Shown: positions 8,775-17,784, counted from the stretch's first letter. The stretch is DNA of 64,000 nucleotides from an uncultured Christensenellaceae bacterium (GCA_910586675.1 CAJUJO010000003.1:38721-102720); one strand, 5' to 3'. Translations and numbers: made by a program. The notes: generated by a model from the sequence alone, not told the origin.

Positions 8775-9622
8775 AATTCCTCCGCTGTCTCCGCCAGCGC
8801 GCACGCATTTGAAAGCAGCATGGAAATCGTCATCGGTCCCACACCGCCCGGCACAGGCGTTATTAAAGACGCTTTTTCTTTTACGTTGTCAAAGTCGACG
8901 TCGCCACATAATTTGCCTTGCTCGTCGCGATTCATTCCGACGTCGATTACAACGGCGCCCTCTTTTATCATATCCGCGCCGATAAATTTCGGTTTTCCGA
9001 TTGCCGCAACAAGGATGTCCGCGTTGCGGCATTCTTCTTTCAAATTTTCCGTTTTGGAATGACAAACGGTAACCGTGGCATCGGCATTCAATAAAAGCAT
9101 TGCCATCGGCTTGCCGACAATATTGCTTCGTCCGACGACGACGGCGCGTTTTCCCTTTGGATCAACGCCGCTCCGCTTGAGAAGTTCCATAACGCCGAGC
9201 GGCGTACAAGCTACCGTGCCGCGTTCTTTCAAAACTAATTTTCCTACGTTTTCAGCAGAAAAACCGTCGACGTCTTTTTCAGTCGGAATTTCGCGGAGGA
9301 TTTTCTGCGCGTCGAGATGATGAGGCAGCGGCAACTGAACGAGAATTCCGTGCACGTTTTTGTCTTCGGCAAGCGCACGGATCAACTCTACCGCCTGTTC
9401 CTGAGTCGTATTTGCGGGCAGAAAATGTGCAAACGAACGAATCCCCACCTCTTCGCATCCCGATATTTTATTTCGCACATAAACTTTTGAAGCGGGATCT
9501 TCTCCGATTAATACGACGGCAAGCCCCACTCGTTTTCCGTAACGCTCAAAAAAATTTTTTGTACGTTCCCCGAGTTCCTTGCGAATTTGCGCCGAAATAA
9601 CTTTTCCGTCGATTAGTTTCAT
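8771..9622 (-). CDS. folD: Methylenetetrahydrofolate dehydrogenase/cyclohydrolase
   Basis: FolD converts 5,10-methylene-THF to 10-formyl-THF in one-carbon metabolism. The 283-residue product has the catalytic YVRNK lysine motif (residues 48-52), HGILVQLPLP, and the NADP-binding GRSNIVGKP and TPVPGGVGPMT signatures. It starts with ATGA overlapping the nusB stop and has GGGAGGAA upstream inside nusB. Confidence 0.96.
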   Translation of the reverse strand: MKLIDGKVISAQIRKELGERTKNFFERYGKRVGLAVVLIGEDPASKVYVRNKISGCEEVGIRSFAHFLPANTTQEQAVELIRALAEDKNVHGILVQLPLPHHLDAQKILREIPTEKDVDGFSAENVGKLVLKERGTVACTPLGVMELLKRSGVDPKGKRAVVVGRSNIVGKPMAMLLLNADATVTVCHSKTENLKEECRNADILVAAIGKPKFIGADMIKEGAVVIDVGMNRDEQGKLCGDVDFDNVKEKASLITPVPGGVGPMTISMLLSNACALAETAEEL

Positions 9623-10011
9623 TCGTTAATAATTCCTCCCAAAACGCCGTTTACGAATCCGGCTGAATTTTCCGTAGAAAATTTACGCGCCAGCCCCGCC
9701 GCTTCGCTCACGGATACGACGTTCGGAATATCCTTGCAAAATTTTATTTCGGCAAGAGCAATTAAAAGAATGGCTTTATCAACCGGATAGATTCTGTAAT
9801 CGGCAAAATGCGTTACGTTTTCATTGATCGTTTGAAGCAAATCGTCTTTGTGTTCTTCGGTGAGCGCGACCAGACGGTCGGCAAAGCCGCGTTCTTCATC
9901 GGACAGCGCCGCTTTTTTATAGACGCTTTCCTTGAAACGCTCGCCGCAGTCGTCGTGAAACAGACTTGCGAATACAATCTTAAATGCAGCTTCCCGCGCA
10001 TCGTTTCTCAT
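9619..10011 (-). CDS. nusB: Transcription antitermination factor NusB
   Basis: The product has 130 residues, the usual NusB length. It opens with RNDAREAAFKIVFA and ends with the conserved SAGFVNGVLGGI helix. NusB joins NusE/S10 at boxA RNA in rRNA antitermination. The start has AGAGGAAG upstream. It lies 55 bases after asp23 and overlaps folD by 4 bases. Confidence 0.92.
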   Translation of the reverse strand: MRNDAREAAFKIVFASLFHDDCGERFKESVYKKAALSDEERGFADRLVALTEEHKDDLLQTINENVTHFADYRIYPVDKAILLIALAEIKFCKDIPNVVSVSEAAGLARKFSTENSAGFVNGVLGGIINE

Positions 10012-10066
10012 AAGTCTTCCTCTTTACAATAAATTCCCCCTCCGTTTTAAGGAAAGGGAAATTATT

Positions 10067-10453
10067 TTAGTTATTTTTGCCCTCTTCATCTGCAGATTCC
10101 GTTCCCTCTTCCGTGTTCGGAACGGGAGCCGCCGCAGGAAAGACGACGCTCTGGACGTGCACATCCACTTTAGCAATTTTGTATTTTGTCATCGACTCGA
10201 CCATCTGCTTTATCGATTGCTGTATTCTGTAAGCAAGTTCGGGAACGCTGTATCCGTAATGCGCTATCACAGAGATATCGACGAAAACCCCTTCTTTTTC
10301 AAAACAAAGTTTTATCCCTTTACTCTTGGAAGGAACAAGTTCGATGCCCTCCGTTTCCTGCAAACTCAGCACAACGATACCGCTCACGATGTCGGCATTA
10401 TAAGTAACTCTTCCTTTTTGTCCGTTGGAATTATTAAATTTGATGCTTGCCAT
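10067..10453 (-). CDS. Asp23/Gls24 family envelope stress protein
   Basis: The 128-residue product contains the Asp23 domain (GRVTYNADIVSGIVVLSL at residues 14-31, VDISVIAHYGYSVPELAYRIQQ later) and a low-complexity acidic tail. The family is membrane-associated through partner proteins and linked to cell-envelope stress. Position between spoIIIAH and nusB is conserved in clostridia. It has its own promoter with an extended -10 and a leader hairpin, so it is probably also expressed outside sporulation. Confidence 0.9.
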   Translation of the reverse strand: MASIKFNNSNGQKGRVTYNADIVSGIVVLSLQETEGIELVPSKSKGIKLCFEKEGVFVDISVIAHYGYSVPELAYRIQQSIKQMVESMTKYKIAKVDVHVQSVVFPAAAPVPNTEEGTESADEEGKNN

Positions 10454-10470
10454 AACATTTCTCCCTATTA

Positions 10471-10500
10471 CGGACGGCGCGCATACATCGCCGCCGTCCG
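10471..10500 (-). promoter_or_regulatory. Leader hairpin of asp23
   Basis: Inverted repeat CGGACGGCG/CGCCGTCCG (9 bases) in the asp23 5' leader, 17 bases before the ATG and 9 bases upstream of its GGGAG site. No T tract follows on the minus strand, so it is not a typical terminator. Confidence 0.55.
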
Positions 10501-10518
10501 CTTGTTTAAGGTAACAAT

Positions 10519-10527
10519 ATTATAACA
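10519..10527 (-). promoter_or_regulatory. Extended -10 promoter of asp23
   Basis: TGTTATAAT on the minus strand in the gap after spoIIIAH. No good -35 is seen; the TG of an extended -10 is present. Confidence 0.5.
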
Positions 10528-10557
10528 CATCTTTTTGAAATTTACTACTGTTTTTTC

Positions 10558-11043
10558 TCAACTTTCTGCATAGATAGGCATAATAATCACGTTTCCTTCG
10601 CGGACGGAAGTTTCATTTTCCAATCTTTGAAAGATTTTAGTAACGGTGTCGAGGTCAAGTTCGTTGGAATTAATGAAAACGTTGATATTGTCGGAATCGG
10701 AACCGATGGCAACTACTACATCTGAAAATCCGAGCGATTTAATCATCGTTTCGAGAATAAGCTCGTCTTCCATCATTTCCACCATTTGTTGTTTCATCGC
10801 TACGGCTTCTTTGTATTCCGCGCTGTCTGTCGCGTATGCGGCGATTACGCTGTCGAGCTGAACGAATTCTTCGCTGCGCGTAGAAGCACGTTCGGAACGG
10901 TAAGAAGTGAAATAATTGGTTTCCACGTTACCGCCCGCCGTAGCGGTTGTGCGCGTGCCGGCAAGCACAAAGTTGAAAATCGCAGTTACGGCAAGCAACA
11001 GCACCAAAGTAGACATAAGTACAATTTTTTTCGTGTTAGTCAT
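10558..11043 (-). CDS. spoIIIAH: Stage III sporulation protein AH
   Basis: The 161-residue product has one N-terminal membrane segment (residues 8-28) and an outside domain ending in the ring-building fold (DVVVAIGSDSDNINVFINS). In Bacillus it faces forespore SpoIIQ and joins the feeding-tube channel. Start ATG 11043 has AAGGAG at good spacing. It is the last gene of the spoIIIA operon, 31 bases after spoIIIAG. Confidence 0.93.
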   Translation of the reverse strand: MTNTKKIVLMSTLVLLLAVTAIFNFVLAGTRTTATAGGNVETNYFTSYRSERASTRSEEFVQLDSVIAAYATDSAEYKEAVAMKQQMVEMMEDELILETMIKSLGFSDVVVAIGSDSDNINVFINSNELDLDTVTKIFQRLENETSVREGNVIIMPIYAES

Positions 11044-11074
11044 AATATATCTCCTTAATTTAATTTATACAAAG

Positions 11075-11428
11075 TTAGTTTCCCGAAGGGTATACCTGTA
11101 TATTTCCCTTCCCGATCGACAACGCTACGGTTGTAACGTCGAGAACCCGCATTCTCGTCAATATACTGTCCGCCCCGTCGAATACGACGACCGCTCCCGT
11201 TATTTCCCCGTCGCTTTTACTTATCATTACGGCAGGATTGTTTACCCCCTCGATTTTTTCCAACAGATTGCACAGTCGTATTTCTTCTTCGGTCTGATGA
11301 GAAGCAAGCTCTGTACTTCCAAAGAATACTTTCCAAACGGCAATCAGTAAAACGAGCGCCGCAATACAGACAAATATTACGATCGCGGTTTTATTTTTCA
11401 GGAGTTTTTTTATATTTTCCCGATTCAC
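11075..11428 (-). CDS. spoIIIAG: Stage III sporulation protein AG
   Basis: The 117-residue product has a membrane segment at residues 15-35 and a short ring-building domain (LEKIEGVNNPAVMIS, GAVVVFDGAD, VALSIGKGNIQVYPS). It is about half the length of Bacillus SpoIIIAG (about 230), lacking much of the loop insert that forms the beta-triangle. It overlaps spoIIIAF by 4 bases. Confidence 0.9.
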   Translation of the reverse strand: MNRENIKKLLKNKTAIVIFVCIAALVLLIAVWKVFFGSTELASHQTEEEIRLCNLLEKIEGVNNPAVMISKSDGEITGAVVVFDGADSILTRMRVLDVTTVALSIGKGNIQVYPSGN

Positions 11429-11880
11429 GCTACCTCCGCCGTGCAGCCGTATTTTTTTTCGAGCGTGCTTTTGATTTTGTCTACGATAATTATATGTTCA
11501 TTCTCTTCGTTTATACCGAAATCAATAATTTTTATTTGCATCTTTTTGACGGAAAAAGGCGAACCGGAATCTCTCTCAACCGAAACCTCTACCGTAACAC
11601 CGAAATTATTTTTCAATGCGGCGCCTATCTCCTTTTCATCTTGTTCGGATATACTTTGCGCGCAGTACGCAAGATACTTTTCGTCCATTATTATATCACT
11701 CGTTTGAAAGTCAAATCCTTTTCCGCCCGCCCAAGATACGAACGGAGCGAGCAGAACAAGAATCGTTGCCGTTTTGAGCATACCTTTTAGGAACTTCCCC
11801 ATTTTACCGCCCGGCAAGACGATCGTAAATACAGCGGACAACAAAATGATCCCTGCAATACTTAGAATGTAAGTCTTCAT
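11425..11880 (-). CDS. spoIIIAF: Stage III sporulation protein AF
   Basis: The 151-residue product has two N-terminal membrane segments (about 5-20 and 30-48) and a soluble ring-building-type domain (KKMQIKIIDFGI). It is a mother-cell membrane part of the SpoIIIA channel. The ATG overlaps the spoIIIAE stop (TGATG). Confidence 0.9.
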   Translation of the reverse strand: MKTYILSIAGIILLSAVFTIVLPGGKMGKFLKGMLKTATILVLLAPFVSWAGGKGFDFQTSDIIMDEKYLAYCAQSISEQDEKEIGAALKNNFGVTVEVSVERDSGSPFSVKKMQIKIIDFGINEENEHIIIVDKIKSTLEKKYGCTAEVA

Positions 11881-13085
11881 CAGAAAATTACCCCCGATGA
11901 ACAGATAAGAAGCATAAGCGTAATAAAATAAAGAAACGCGATACAGAGCAAACCGGCAATAAAATATCCTAAATCACCGGCAAGACGGGATAAAAACGAG
12001 GATATTTTTCCGCCGACCGGTTCCGTTGCAGCCGCAGCAATGCGGAGAAATAATTGAAATGCAACGAAGAGCATAAGCGGCTGTAAAAGCGTTCCGAAAA
12101 GAATAAATACCGCAAAAGATCCTAATGCGTTTTTAATGAGCGCGCTTCCCGCCAAAACGAGATCGAATCCGCCGGAAAGAAATCCGCCAACAATAGGTAC
12201 GGAACTTGATATAGCATATTTTGCCGCGCGAAGCGATAAACCGTCATATTGCGCGGCGGCGATTCCCTGCACGGTTAAAAAAATACTGAACAAACCCAGC
12301 GTTAAACCAATCAGCCATTTATTAAAACTCTTGAATAATTCCCCAAGCTTCTCCGTTCGAACGTCGGATGAAAGGTTTCCCACAAAAGCGAGTACAATAA
12401 CGACTATCGACGAAGGAAACACGACTGCGGAAAAAAGTTCTGAAATTCCCCCGCTCATAAACACAACGGCGGGGCGGAAGATTCCCACTGAAACGGCGCC
12501 GCCGCTCCCCGCCATCAAGGTAAGTAAAATCGGATACAAAATATCCATTTGCTTTTTCATTTCAATAACGGAGGAAAAACCCGCAGTTAATACCGTAATC
12601 AGACATGATAATACGACAGCTCCGACAGAGATATATCCCGCAAAGTTTATTATATCTGACATAGTACTATGTAAAAATCCACTTTTTGTGGAATTTAAGA
12701 TACCGCAAAGCAGAGCTACCGCCAAAATCACTGCAAAAGCGGGCAAAAGTACGCTTAATTCTTCCCAAACAAGATGCAACACCGATTGTCCCAGAGAAGA
12801 ATAATCGAGCGAAAAATCACCATTTATTACGCTTGCAAGCTTGTCTTTAACCGATATTCCACCGAATTGAGACAATGAGTCCAAATATTTTTGTAATTCT
12901 TCAAGATCGAGCGCGGAAAGCAAATCATTTATTTGATTACCGAGTTCTTCCTGTACTTTTTTTTCCTCTTCCGTGAGCGCGGTAACGAAAATAATTTCTT
13001 TTCCGCCCGAAAATTGCACAAAAAGAGCGAAAAACATAAGAAGCAAAAAAATTATTATTGCGCGGCGACCGACCTTTGTATTCAT
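11880..13085 (-). CDS. spoIIIAE: Stage III sporulation protein AE
   Basis: The 401-residue product has a signal segment, an outside region (EEEKKVQEELGNQINDLL), and about eight membrane segments from residue 110 on. Family hallmarks include SLRAAKYAISSSVPIVGGFL. It is the large multi-span part of the SpoIIIA secretion-like complex in the mother-cell membrane. It overlaps spoIIIAD by 4 bases. Confidence 0.95.
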   Translation of the reverse strand: MNTKVGRRAIIIFLLLMFFALFVQFSGGKEIIFVTALTEEEKKVQEELGNQINDLLSALDLEELQKYLDSLSQFGGISVKDKLASVINGDFSLDYSSLGQSVLHLVWEELSVLLPAFAVILAVALLCGILNSTKSGFLHSTMSDIINFAGYISVGAVVLSCLITVLTAGFSSVIEMKKQMDILYPILLTLMAGSGGAVSVGIFRPAVVFMSGGISELFSAVVFPSSIVVIVLAFVGNLSSDVRTEKLGELFKSFNKWLIGLTLGLFSIFLTVQGIAAAQYDGLSLRAAKYAISSSVPIVGGFLSGGFDLVLAGSALIKNALGSFAVFILFGTLLQPLMLFVAFQLFLRIAAAATEPVGGKISSFLSRLAGDLGYFIAGLLCIAFLYFITLMLLICSSGVIF

Positions 13086-13477
13086 TTTACCAACCCCAAC
13101 AGTTGATTGACAAGCTGAAGCACGCTTTCAAGAATAGGTACGGCAAGTACCAAAACAACGATTTTTCCGCAAAAAACTAATTTATCGGATAAAGAATTTT
13201 GCCCGAAGTCGTTCAGTATTCCGGCACTGAACTCTACGAGATAGCCTATTCCGATCATTTTCAATAAAGTTTTCACAAGGACGGAACTCAGCCCCGTCGT
13301 CTGTGCAATGTCCCCGAATATTGAAAGACTATCTCGAAAAATTTCAAATACGAACAACAGCAGAATAACGCTCCCTGCGACGGTAACGGCAAACGCTAAT
13401 TCCGGCTTTGTGCTTTTTAGAATAAGCGCTGCAACCGCCGTAATAAAAGCAATGCCGACAAGCTGAAATATTTCCAT
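13082..13477 (-). CDS. spoIIIAD: Stage III sporulation protein AD
   Basis: The start is the ATG of MEIFQLVGIAF at 13477, giving 131 residues, the normal size; a longer frame would run through spoIIIAC. It has four or so membrane segments and the conserved LVEFSAGILNDFGQNSLSDKLVFCGK-type region (residues near 80-105). It follows spoIIIAC by 2 bases. Confidence 0.93.
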   Translation of the reverse strand: MEIFQLVGIAFITAVAALILKSTKPELAFAVTVAGSVILLLFVFEIFRDSLSIFGDIAQTTGLSSVLVKTLLKMIGIGYLVEFSAGILNDFGQNSLSDKLVFCGKIVVLVLAVPILESVLQLVNQLLGLVK

Positions 13478-13479
13478 AG

Positions 13480-13677
13480 TCAGTAAATTCCGAATATATC
13501 TTTTATGGTCTGAAACAAATCTCCTATCATGGATACGGCTATTCCCAGTACGATAACAAGCCCCACGATGGAAACAACGGTCGCAATGTCGTCTCTGTCG
13601 GATTTTTTTAAGATTTGACACACGACGGTAATAATGATTCCGATAGCCGCCAGCTTAAATATAATTGAAATATCCAT
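13480..13677 (-). CDS. spoIIIAC: Stage III sporulation protein AC
   Basis: A 65-residue, two-span membrane protein with the conserved IFKLAAIGIIITVVCQILKK opening and a RDD turn. It sits 1 base after spoIIIAB. There is no clear ribosome binding site, so translation is probably coupled. Confidence 0.93.
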   Translation of the reverse strand: MDISIIFKLAAIGIIITVVCQILKKSDRDDIATVVSIVGLVIVLGIAVSMIGDLFQTIKDIFGIY

Positions 13678-13678
13678 A

Positions 13679-14143
13679 TTACACGATTAGAATTACAAAA
13701 CCTAAGCCCGCAAGCAAACCAAGTTTCAAATACAGTTCGCCGCGGCTTTTGGCTTCCGCTTCGCTTCCTCCTTTTTTCTCTTCCAAATATTTCTTTTGCG
13801 CCGAAAAAAAAGCGTTCTGCGAGGCGGAATCACCCTTCCCGAGCATTTCGAAATAATCGTTCAAATAATTACGTTCGTCTTTAGAAAGGTAATTTAATTT
13901 CACTTCCTTTTTCCCGCCGAGCAAACAGTTAATCGTCTTATCAAAGTCATCAGAATAAGCGTATTCTTTCAAAAATACGGGAAGCGGGCGCCTTGCATAT
14001 GCCAGCTCGTTGAGATAGCGCTCGTTAAATGTTTGAAATTGAGAAAAATATTTTTTTCGTGCGCGGTATTTCCATGCAGCGAAATAACCGAGAAAAACGC
14101 AGAATGCAATAATAACACCGCTCAGTATAAATTTAATCAACAT
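13679..14143 (-). CDS. spoIIIAB: Stage III sporulation protein AB
   Basis: The 154-residue product has membrane segments at both ends (residues 4-24 and 138-153) and a helical middle, related to type II secretion GspF-like proteins. It carries KYRARKKYFSQFQ after the first segment. GGAG precedes ATG 14143, and the start overlaps spoIIIAA by 11 bases. Confidence 0.92.
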   Translation of the reverse strand: MLIKFILSGVIIAFCVFLGYFAAWKYRARKKYFSQFQTFNERYLNELAYARRPLPVFLKEYAYSDDFDKTINCLLGGKKEVKLNYLSKDERNYLNDYFEMLGKGDSASQNAFFSAQKKYLEEKKGGSEAEAKSRGELYLKLGLLAGLGFVILIV

Positions 14144-14975
14144 TTTCTCCGTTTTCCCCGAAGATTTTTCCGATTTTCCCCAGTCCGTCTAACAGAACGT
14201 AACGCCCGAACAGTTTATCGGATACGTCTTCCCATCGTTTCAAATGCGCCGTCGCAAACACCGTAATTCCGCTCTCCACTGCCCGCCGAACTGCTTTATA
14301 ATCCCCCTCCAGCAATTCATCCGTTACGATCAAATCGGGGCGTAACGCCCGAATCCCCGCCGTGAACGCAGTAAGCTTGTCCGCAAAGCGAACGACGTCG
14401 CTGGTAGCTCCCAAATTACCTGCGGAAAGCTCTCCTCGTTCGTCTACGACCAGGACATTCCTTTGCGTCCTCTCGCAGACAAGACGCGTCAGGTCGCGCA
14501 AGATCGTCGTTTTTCCCTCTCCCGGCGGCGACATCAGGAGCAAAGAACAAATGCCTTCCCGAAAACAACGGTCGTATATCTCCTCCGCGCATCCGAGGAT
14601 TTCATGCGGAACGCGCACGCAGAGCGAAGTCGCTTCATTAACGGAAAGAACGCCCTTTCCGTCGTATACGAAGGTTCCTGCAATTCCGATGCGTTCCCCG
14701 CACTTTCCCGTTAAAAAGCCGCTCCTAAGCTGATTTTCCACGGCATACACGGAAAATCCGCTCGCCGCGAAAACGGTATCGCGTATCTCTGCTTCCGTTG
14801 GAATCAGAGCCTCCCTCTCTGATGCCGTAACTCCTTTCTCGCCGAGATAGCGGTAAATTCCGCCGACGTTTACCCGCAGCGGTTTTTCCGCCCGAATGCG
14901 CAGTTCGTATAAAAGATTCAAATTGATATACCGCAACGCACCCGAAATTCGGGAAGGAAGAAAGTCAAGCATCAT
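14133..14975 (-). CDS. spoIIIAA: Stage III sporulation protein AA (ATPase)
   Basis: This is the AAA+/secretion-type ATPase of the SpoIIIA complex. Walker A is SPPGEGKTT (about residues 149-157), followed by VLVVDERGEL (Walker B) and a conserved FATAHLKRWED. I start at ATGATG (14975/14972) because a sigma-E-like promoter lies just upstream and its predicted start point falls on the second ATG. A further in-frame ATG at 15029 lies upstream of that promoter and has no ribosome binding site. First gene of an eight-gene operon. Confidence 0.92.
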   Translation of the reverse strand: MMLDFLPSRISGALRYINLNLLYELRIRAEKPLRVNVGGIYRYLGEKGVTASEREALIPTEAEIRDTVFAASGFSVYAVENQLRSGFLTGKCGERIGIAGTFVYDGKGVLSVNEATSLCVRVPHEILGCAEEIYDRCFREGICSLLLMSPPGEGKTTILRDLTRLVCERTQRNVLVVDERGELSAGNLGATSDVVRFADKLTAFTAGIRALRPDLIVTDELLEGDYKAVRRAVESGITVFATAHLKRWEDVSDKLFGRYVLLDGLGKIGKIFGENGENVD

Positions 14976-14978
14976 TAT

Positions 14979-15007
14979 AATATATGACGGCATGTCCGCA
15001 AATATGA
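14979..15007 (-). promoter_or_regulatory. Sigma-E-type promoter of the spoIIIA operon
   Basis: Minus strand TCATATT (15007-15001), 14-base spacer, CATATATT (14986-14979). This fits the Bacillus sigma-E pattern kmATATT-N14-CATACAnT with one -10 difference. spoIIIA is a known sigma-E operon. Seven bases beyond the -10 is 14972, the A of an ATG. Confidence 0.7.
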
Positions 15008-15032
15008 AACAAGCCGTTTCAAAACGCATGAT

Positions 15033-15068
15033 AAAAGCCCGCCGACTTTTTGAGTACGGCGGGCTTTT
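15033..15068. terminator. Terminator between the GH51 gene and spoIIIA
   Basis: AAAAGCCCGCCG pairs with CGGCGGGCTTTT around a 12-base loop. It lies 22 bases after the GH51 stop and upstream of the spoIIIA promoter, so it separates the two units. It could work on both strands. Confidence 0.85.
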
Positions 15069-15090
15069 CCTCTTCCCCTATTACGCTGTT

Positions 15091-17688
15091 TTATTCAATC
15101 ACGAACACGCTGACGCTGTTCTTTTTCAGCAAAGTGCTCAATCGATTGCTCTCAATTGTAATTTTTTTCACGGTAGGCTCGACGTGATGCGTTTTTCCCG
15201 ACTTCATACCGATTTCGTTAATCACCGTTTCGTCTTCATGCCAAAGCGTGGTTACCGTCGCCAAATGCATTGTTCCGAATCCCGTTATATCCGCCGTCAG
15301 TTCCTCGTCTTTATCGGAAACGTTGACTACCTTCAAATAAATCTTTCCGTCGCCAACCGTTGCGCTGTGAAAGATTCGTTCGTTGACTTTCCAAACGTTT
15401 TTATTCAGAACTTCATGCCATTCGCCGTCCTTATAAATGGAGGCGGTAAACTTGTTTTCCGTATAAACGAGCTTCATTTTGTTGCCTTCTGGACTGTATC
15501 CGAGGAATTTATCTTTTCCCATCATCTCGCAGACAGTACGCATAAAGTCGACGCGCTTATCAAAAGAAACGTCGTATCCTTTATGGTTCTTCCCGTACTG
15601 ACAGCAAAGGGAAAAACCCGCGCAATCCATCGTACCGGCATCACGTACGTCGGAAACGCCGACCCCCGATATAAAGCTCTGTTCGCCGCCCAGTCTGCGG
15701 AAGTCTATTTCCACCTCACAGTTACCGAACTTCTGCGCGTCGTAATAGAAACCGTTGAACGCGTCGCTCTCTTCTATGATCAATTCGCCGTTTTCAATAA
15801 CCCCGCCGCGGCAATTGGGGTATACCTTCCAGCCGCCTAACCCGTTTTTGAAATCATGTTCGTAAAGAATATTTCCCGTTGCGATATCCTTTACCATAAT
15901 ACGGGAAACCGCGCTCGAGGTTCTGTGTCCTCCAATCAACAGTCCGCCCGAATTATCACTGTCAACGGACGCAACGTCCGTCAAGGTGTATTTTCCGACG
16001 TTGGAAGCAAACATTTGCTGCACGTAATAGTTGGGCGTTAGCATAATGTCGCGCGCGTTAAACCAAATCATATTGGGTGTCCAGCGGTAATTATTAGTCG
16101 CCGCAAAGAGCGGCGCATAACAAGTCATTTTCACGACGTCGGAATTTCGCTCGCATCCCGTAAGGAAGGCGGCTTCGGCAAGAGCCGAACGCAAATTATT
16201 GTCTCCGTTCAGTCTGCCACGCCCATCCGACATCGTGTGCATGGCATACTCACCCATAAATACTTTTGCGCCGCCGCGTTCGTATTGGTCATACCGCTTC
16301 GTATTATCGATAAACCATTGATAGGAATTGTAGACGTGCTCGTCGACAATCATATCCCGGTACTTTTCGTTAATTATCTTCCAGGATTCGTTGGAATCGG
16401 AAGGACGAATATCTACGCCGCAAGTCGTAACGACGGTAATATCAAATAGTTTCAAAAGATCGGTCATCCGACCTTTATACATATACTGTCTTACTCCGAG
16501 CAGGCAGGAGGCAAAATTATCGAAATATTCATAGCCCCAATTTTCGTTCCCTATTCCGATATATTTCAATTCAAACGGTTCAGGATGCCCCATATCGGTA
16601 CGAACTTTCGCCCAATAGGATTCGTTTTTATCAATAGAAGATATATCGCCTTTGGCAAAGAAAATCAAGTCGGCAACATTATCGATAACTTCCGTTTGAA
16701 ATTCTTCCGTACCCGGTTTGATACGCTGATATCCCGTCTTGCGCTGTTCGCCCATTCTGATTTGACACAGAAGTCCGCAGTGCAATACTGGTAGCGGCGT
16801 CATGTGCAGATCTTCGCAGAGAGCAAAATACTCATAAAAGCCGATTCCGTACGACTGCATATATCGCCAAACGTTGGGGATTTGCTTTCTTTGCTCCAAC
16901 GGGCCTACGGTATTTCTCCACTTATACAGATAATTGAAATCAACGTCGCCTTCTACGACGCAGCCGCCTGGAAAGCGGAAAAAAGACGGGTTACAGTCCT
17001 TAAGTACTTGTACGATGCGCGGGGAAAGTTTCCCGTTGCGGTATTTATCGGAATCGCCCCAAACGTTTGCGGGCAGCAGCGAAACGTAATCGATGCCTAT
17101 TTTACCGTTTCCCTCCAACACGATACAGAGCCTGCCCATCGTATCTTTTTCCGCAACAATCGAAGCGGAAACTTTGATCCAATCGCCTTCGGTCCCTTCG
17201 GGAATTTTGATTTCTCCGACGTTTGTATGTCTGCCGTGCGCTCCCTTAATATAAACTTTGGCGACTCCCTTAAATCCGAGCCGTTTAACAAACATGGAAA
17301 AATGATAGGTTTCCCCGCATTCGACAGGCATCCCGTAAATATCATACCCACCGTTCGTATAATACCCGGGATTTTCGAGATGGTACATACCGCCTACGCA
17401 GAGCAAAAGATAAGAAGGATTATTGGCGTTCATGCCCCCTCTTTTGCTTATTTTTTTGGGACCGGCACCGTATATATCCCAATAAAAGCCGTTTTGTTTG
17501 CGCGCTTCCACCGCACTCTCGCAGTTATAATCGTCATACGTAAAATATTCGTATTCAAAAGAATTATTGATAACCATTTCGGCGTTCATGCCGCCGTCCG
17601 CTGCCTGATTGATATCCTCGAAGAACAATCCGTAAAGGTGTTCCGAGACGTTTATTCCCCGTTTTTGTGCATCCAAAGTGAAATGCAT
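15091..17688 (-). CDS. Alpha-L-arabinofuranosidase, GH51, with carbohydrate-binding inserts
   Basis: GH51 enzymes release terminal arabinose from arabinan and arabinoxylan pieces. The 865-residue product has the RFPGGC motif (238-243), the acid/base GNENW (Glu382) and the nucleophile GEYA (Glu480). A CBM4/9-like beta domain (about 95-205) interrupts the N-terminal part, and a laminin-G/DUF1080-like beta domain (about 600-760) is inserted in the C-terminal part; the usual enzyme is about 500 residues. No signal peptide is seen, so it probably acts in the cytoplasm. The second ATG (17688) is chosen because AAGGAG is 7 bases upstream. It stands alone under its own promoter with no transporter nearby. 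Confidence 0.9.
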   Translation of the reverse strand: MHFTLDAQKRGINVSEHLYGLFFEDINQAADGGMNAEMVINNSFEYEYFTYDDYNCESAVEARKQNGFYWDIYGAGPKKISKRGGMNANNPSYLLLCVGGMYHLENPGYYTNGGYDIYGMPVECGETYHFSMFVKRLGFKGVAKVYIKGAHGRHTNVGEIKIPEGTEGDWIKVSASIVAEKDTMGRLCIVLEGNGKIGIDYVSLLPANVWGDSDKYRNGKLSPRIVQVLKDCNPSFFRFPGGCVVEGDVDFNYLYKWRNTVGPLEQRKQIPNVWRYMQSYGIGFYEYFALCEDLHMTPLPVLHCGLLCQIRMGEQRKTGYQRIKPGTEEFQTEVIDNVADLIFFAKGDISSIDKNESYWAKVRTDMGHPEPFELKYIGIGNENWGYEYFDNFASCLLGVRQYMYKGRMTDLLKLFDITVVTTCGVDIRPSDSNESWKIINEKYRDMIVDEHVYNSYQWFIDNTKRYDQYERGGAKVFMGEYAMHTMSDGRGRLNGDNNLRSALAEAAFLTGCERNSDVVKMTCYAPLFAATNNYRWTPNMIWFNARDIMLTPNYYVQQMFASNVGKYTLTDVASVDSDNSGGLLIGGHRTSSAVSRIMVKDIATGNILYEHDFKNGLGGWKVYPNCRGGVIENGELIIEESDAFNGFYYDAQKFGNCEVEIDFRRLGGEQSFISGVGVSDVRDAGTMDCAGFSLCCQYGKNHKGYDVSFDKRVDFMRTVCEMMGKDKFLGYSPEGNKMKLVYTENKFTASIYKDGEWHEVLNKNVWKVNERIFHSATVGDGKIYLKVVNVSDKDEELTADITGFGTMHLATVTTLWHEDETVINEIGMKSGKTHHVEPTVKKITIESNRLSTLLKKNSVSVFVIE

Positions 17689-17755
17689 CCCCATTCTCCT
17701 TGCCGTTTTACCATGCCGTTCGCATAGCGGGACGCGGCTGCCCTAATGCAATTAC

Positions 17756-17784
17756 ATTATAACAGCAGCAACGCAATTAGTCAA
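17756..17784 (-). promoter_or_regulatory. Sigma-A promoter of the GH51 gene
   Basis: Minus strand TTGACT (17784-17779), 17-base spacer, TATAAT (17761-17756). About 70 bases upstream of the GH51 start. No clear operator was recognised. Confidence 0.8.

Noticed and set aside
12136..12804. Long plus-strand open frame inside spoIIIAE
   Set aside because: Antisense shadow of a well-supported membrane protein gene; no start site or family likeness.
14896..17727. Long plus-strand open frames of about 310 codons across spoIIIAA and the GH51 gene
   Set aside because: They mirror the codon pattern of strong minus-strand genes and have no ribosome binding sites or domains.
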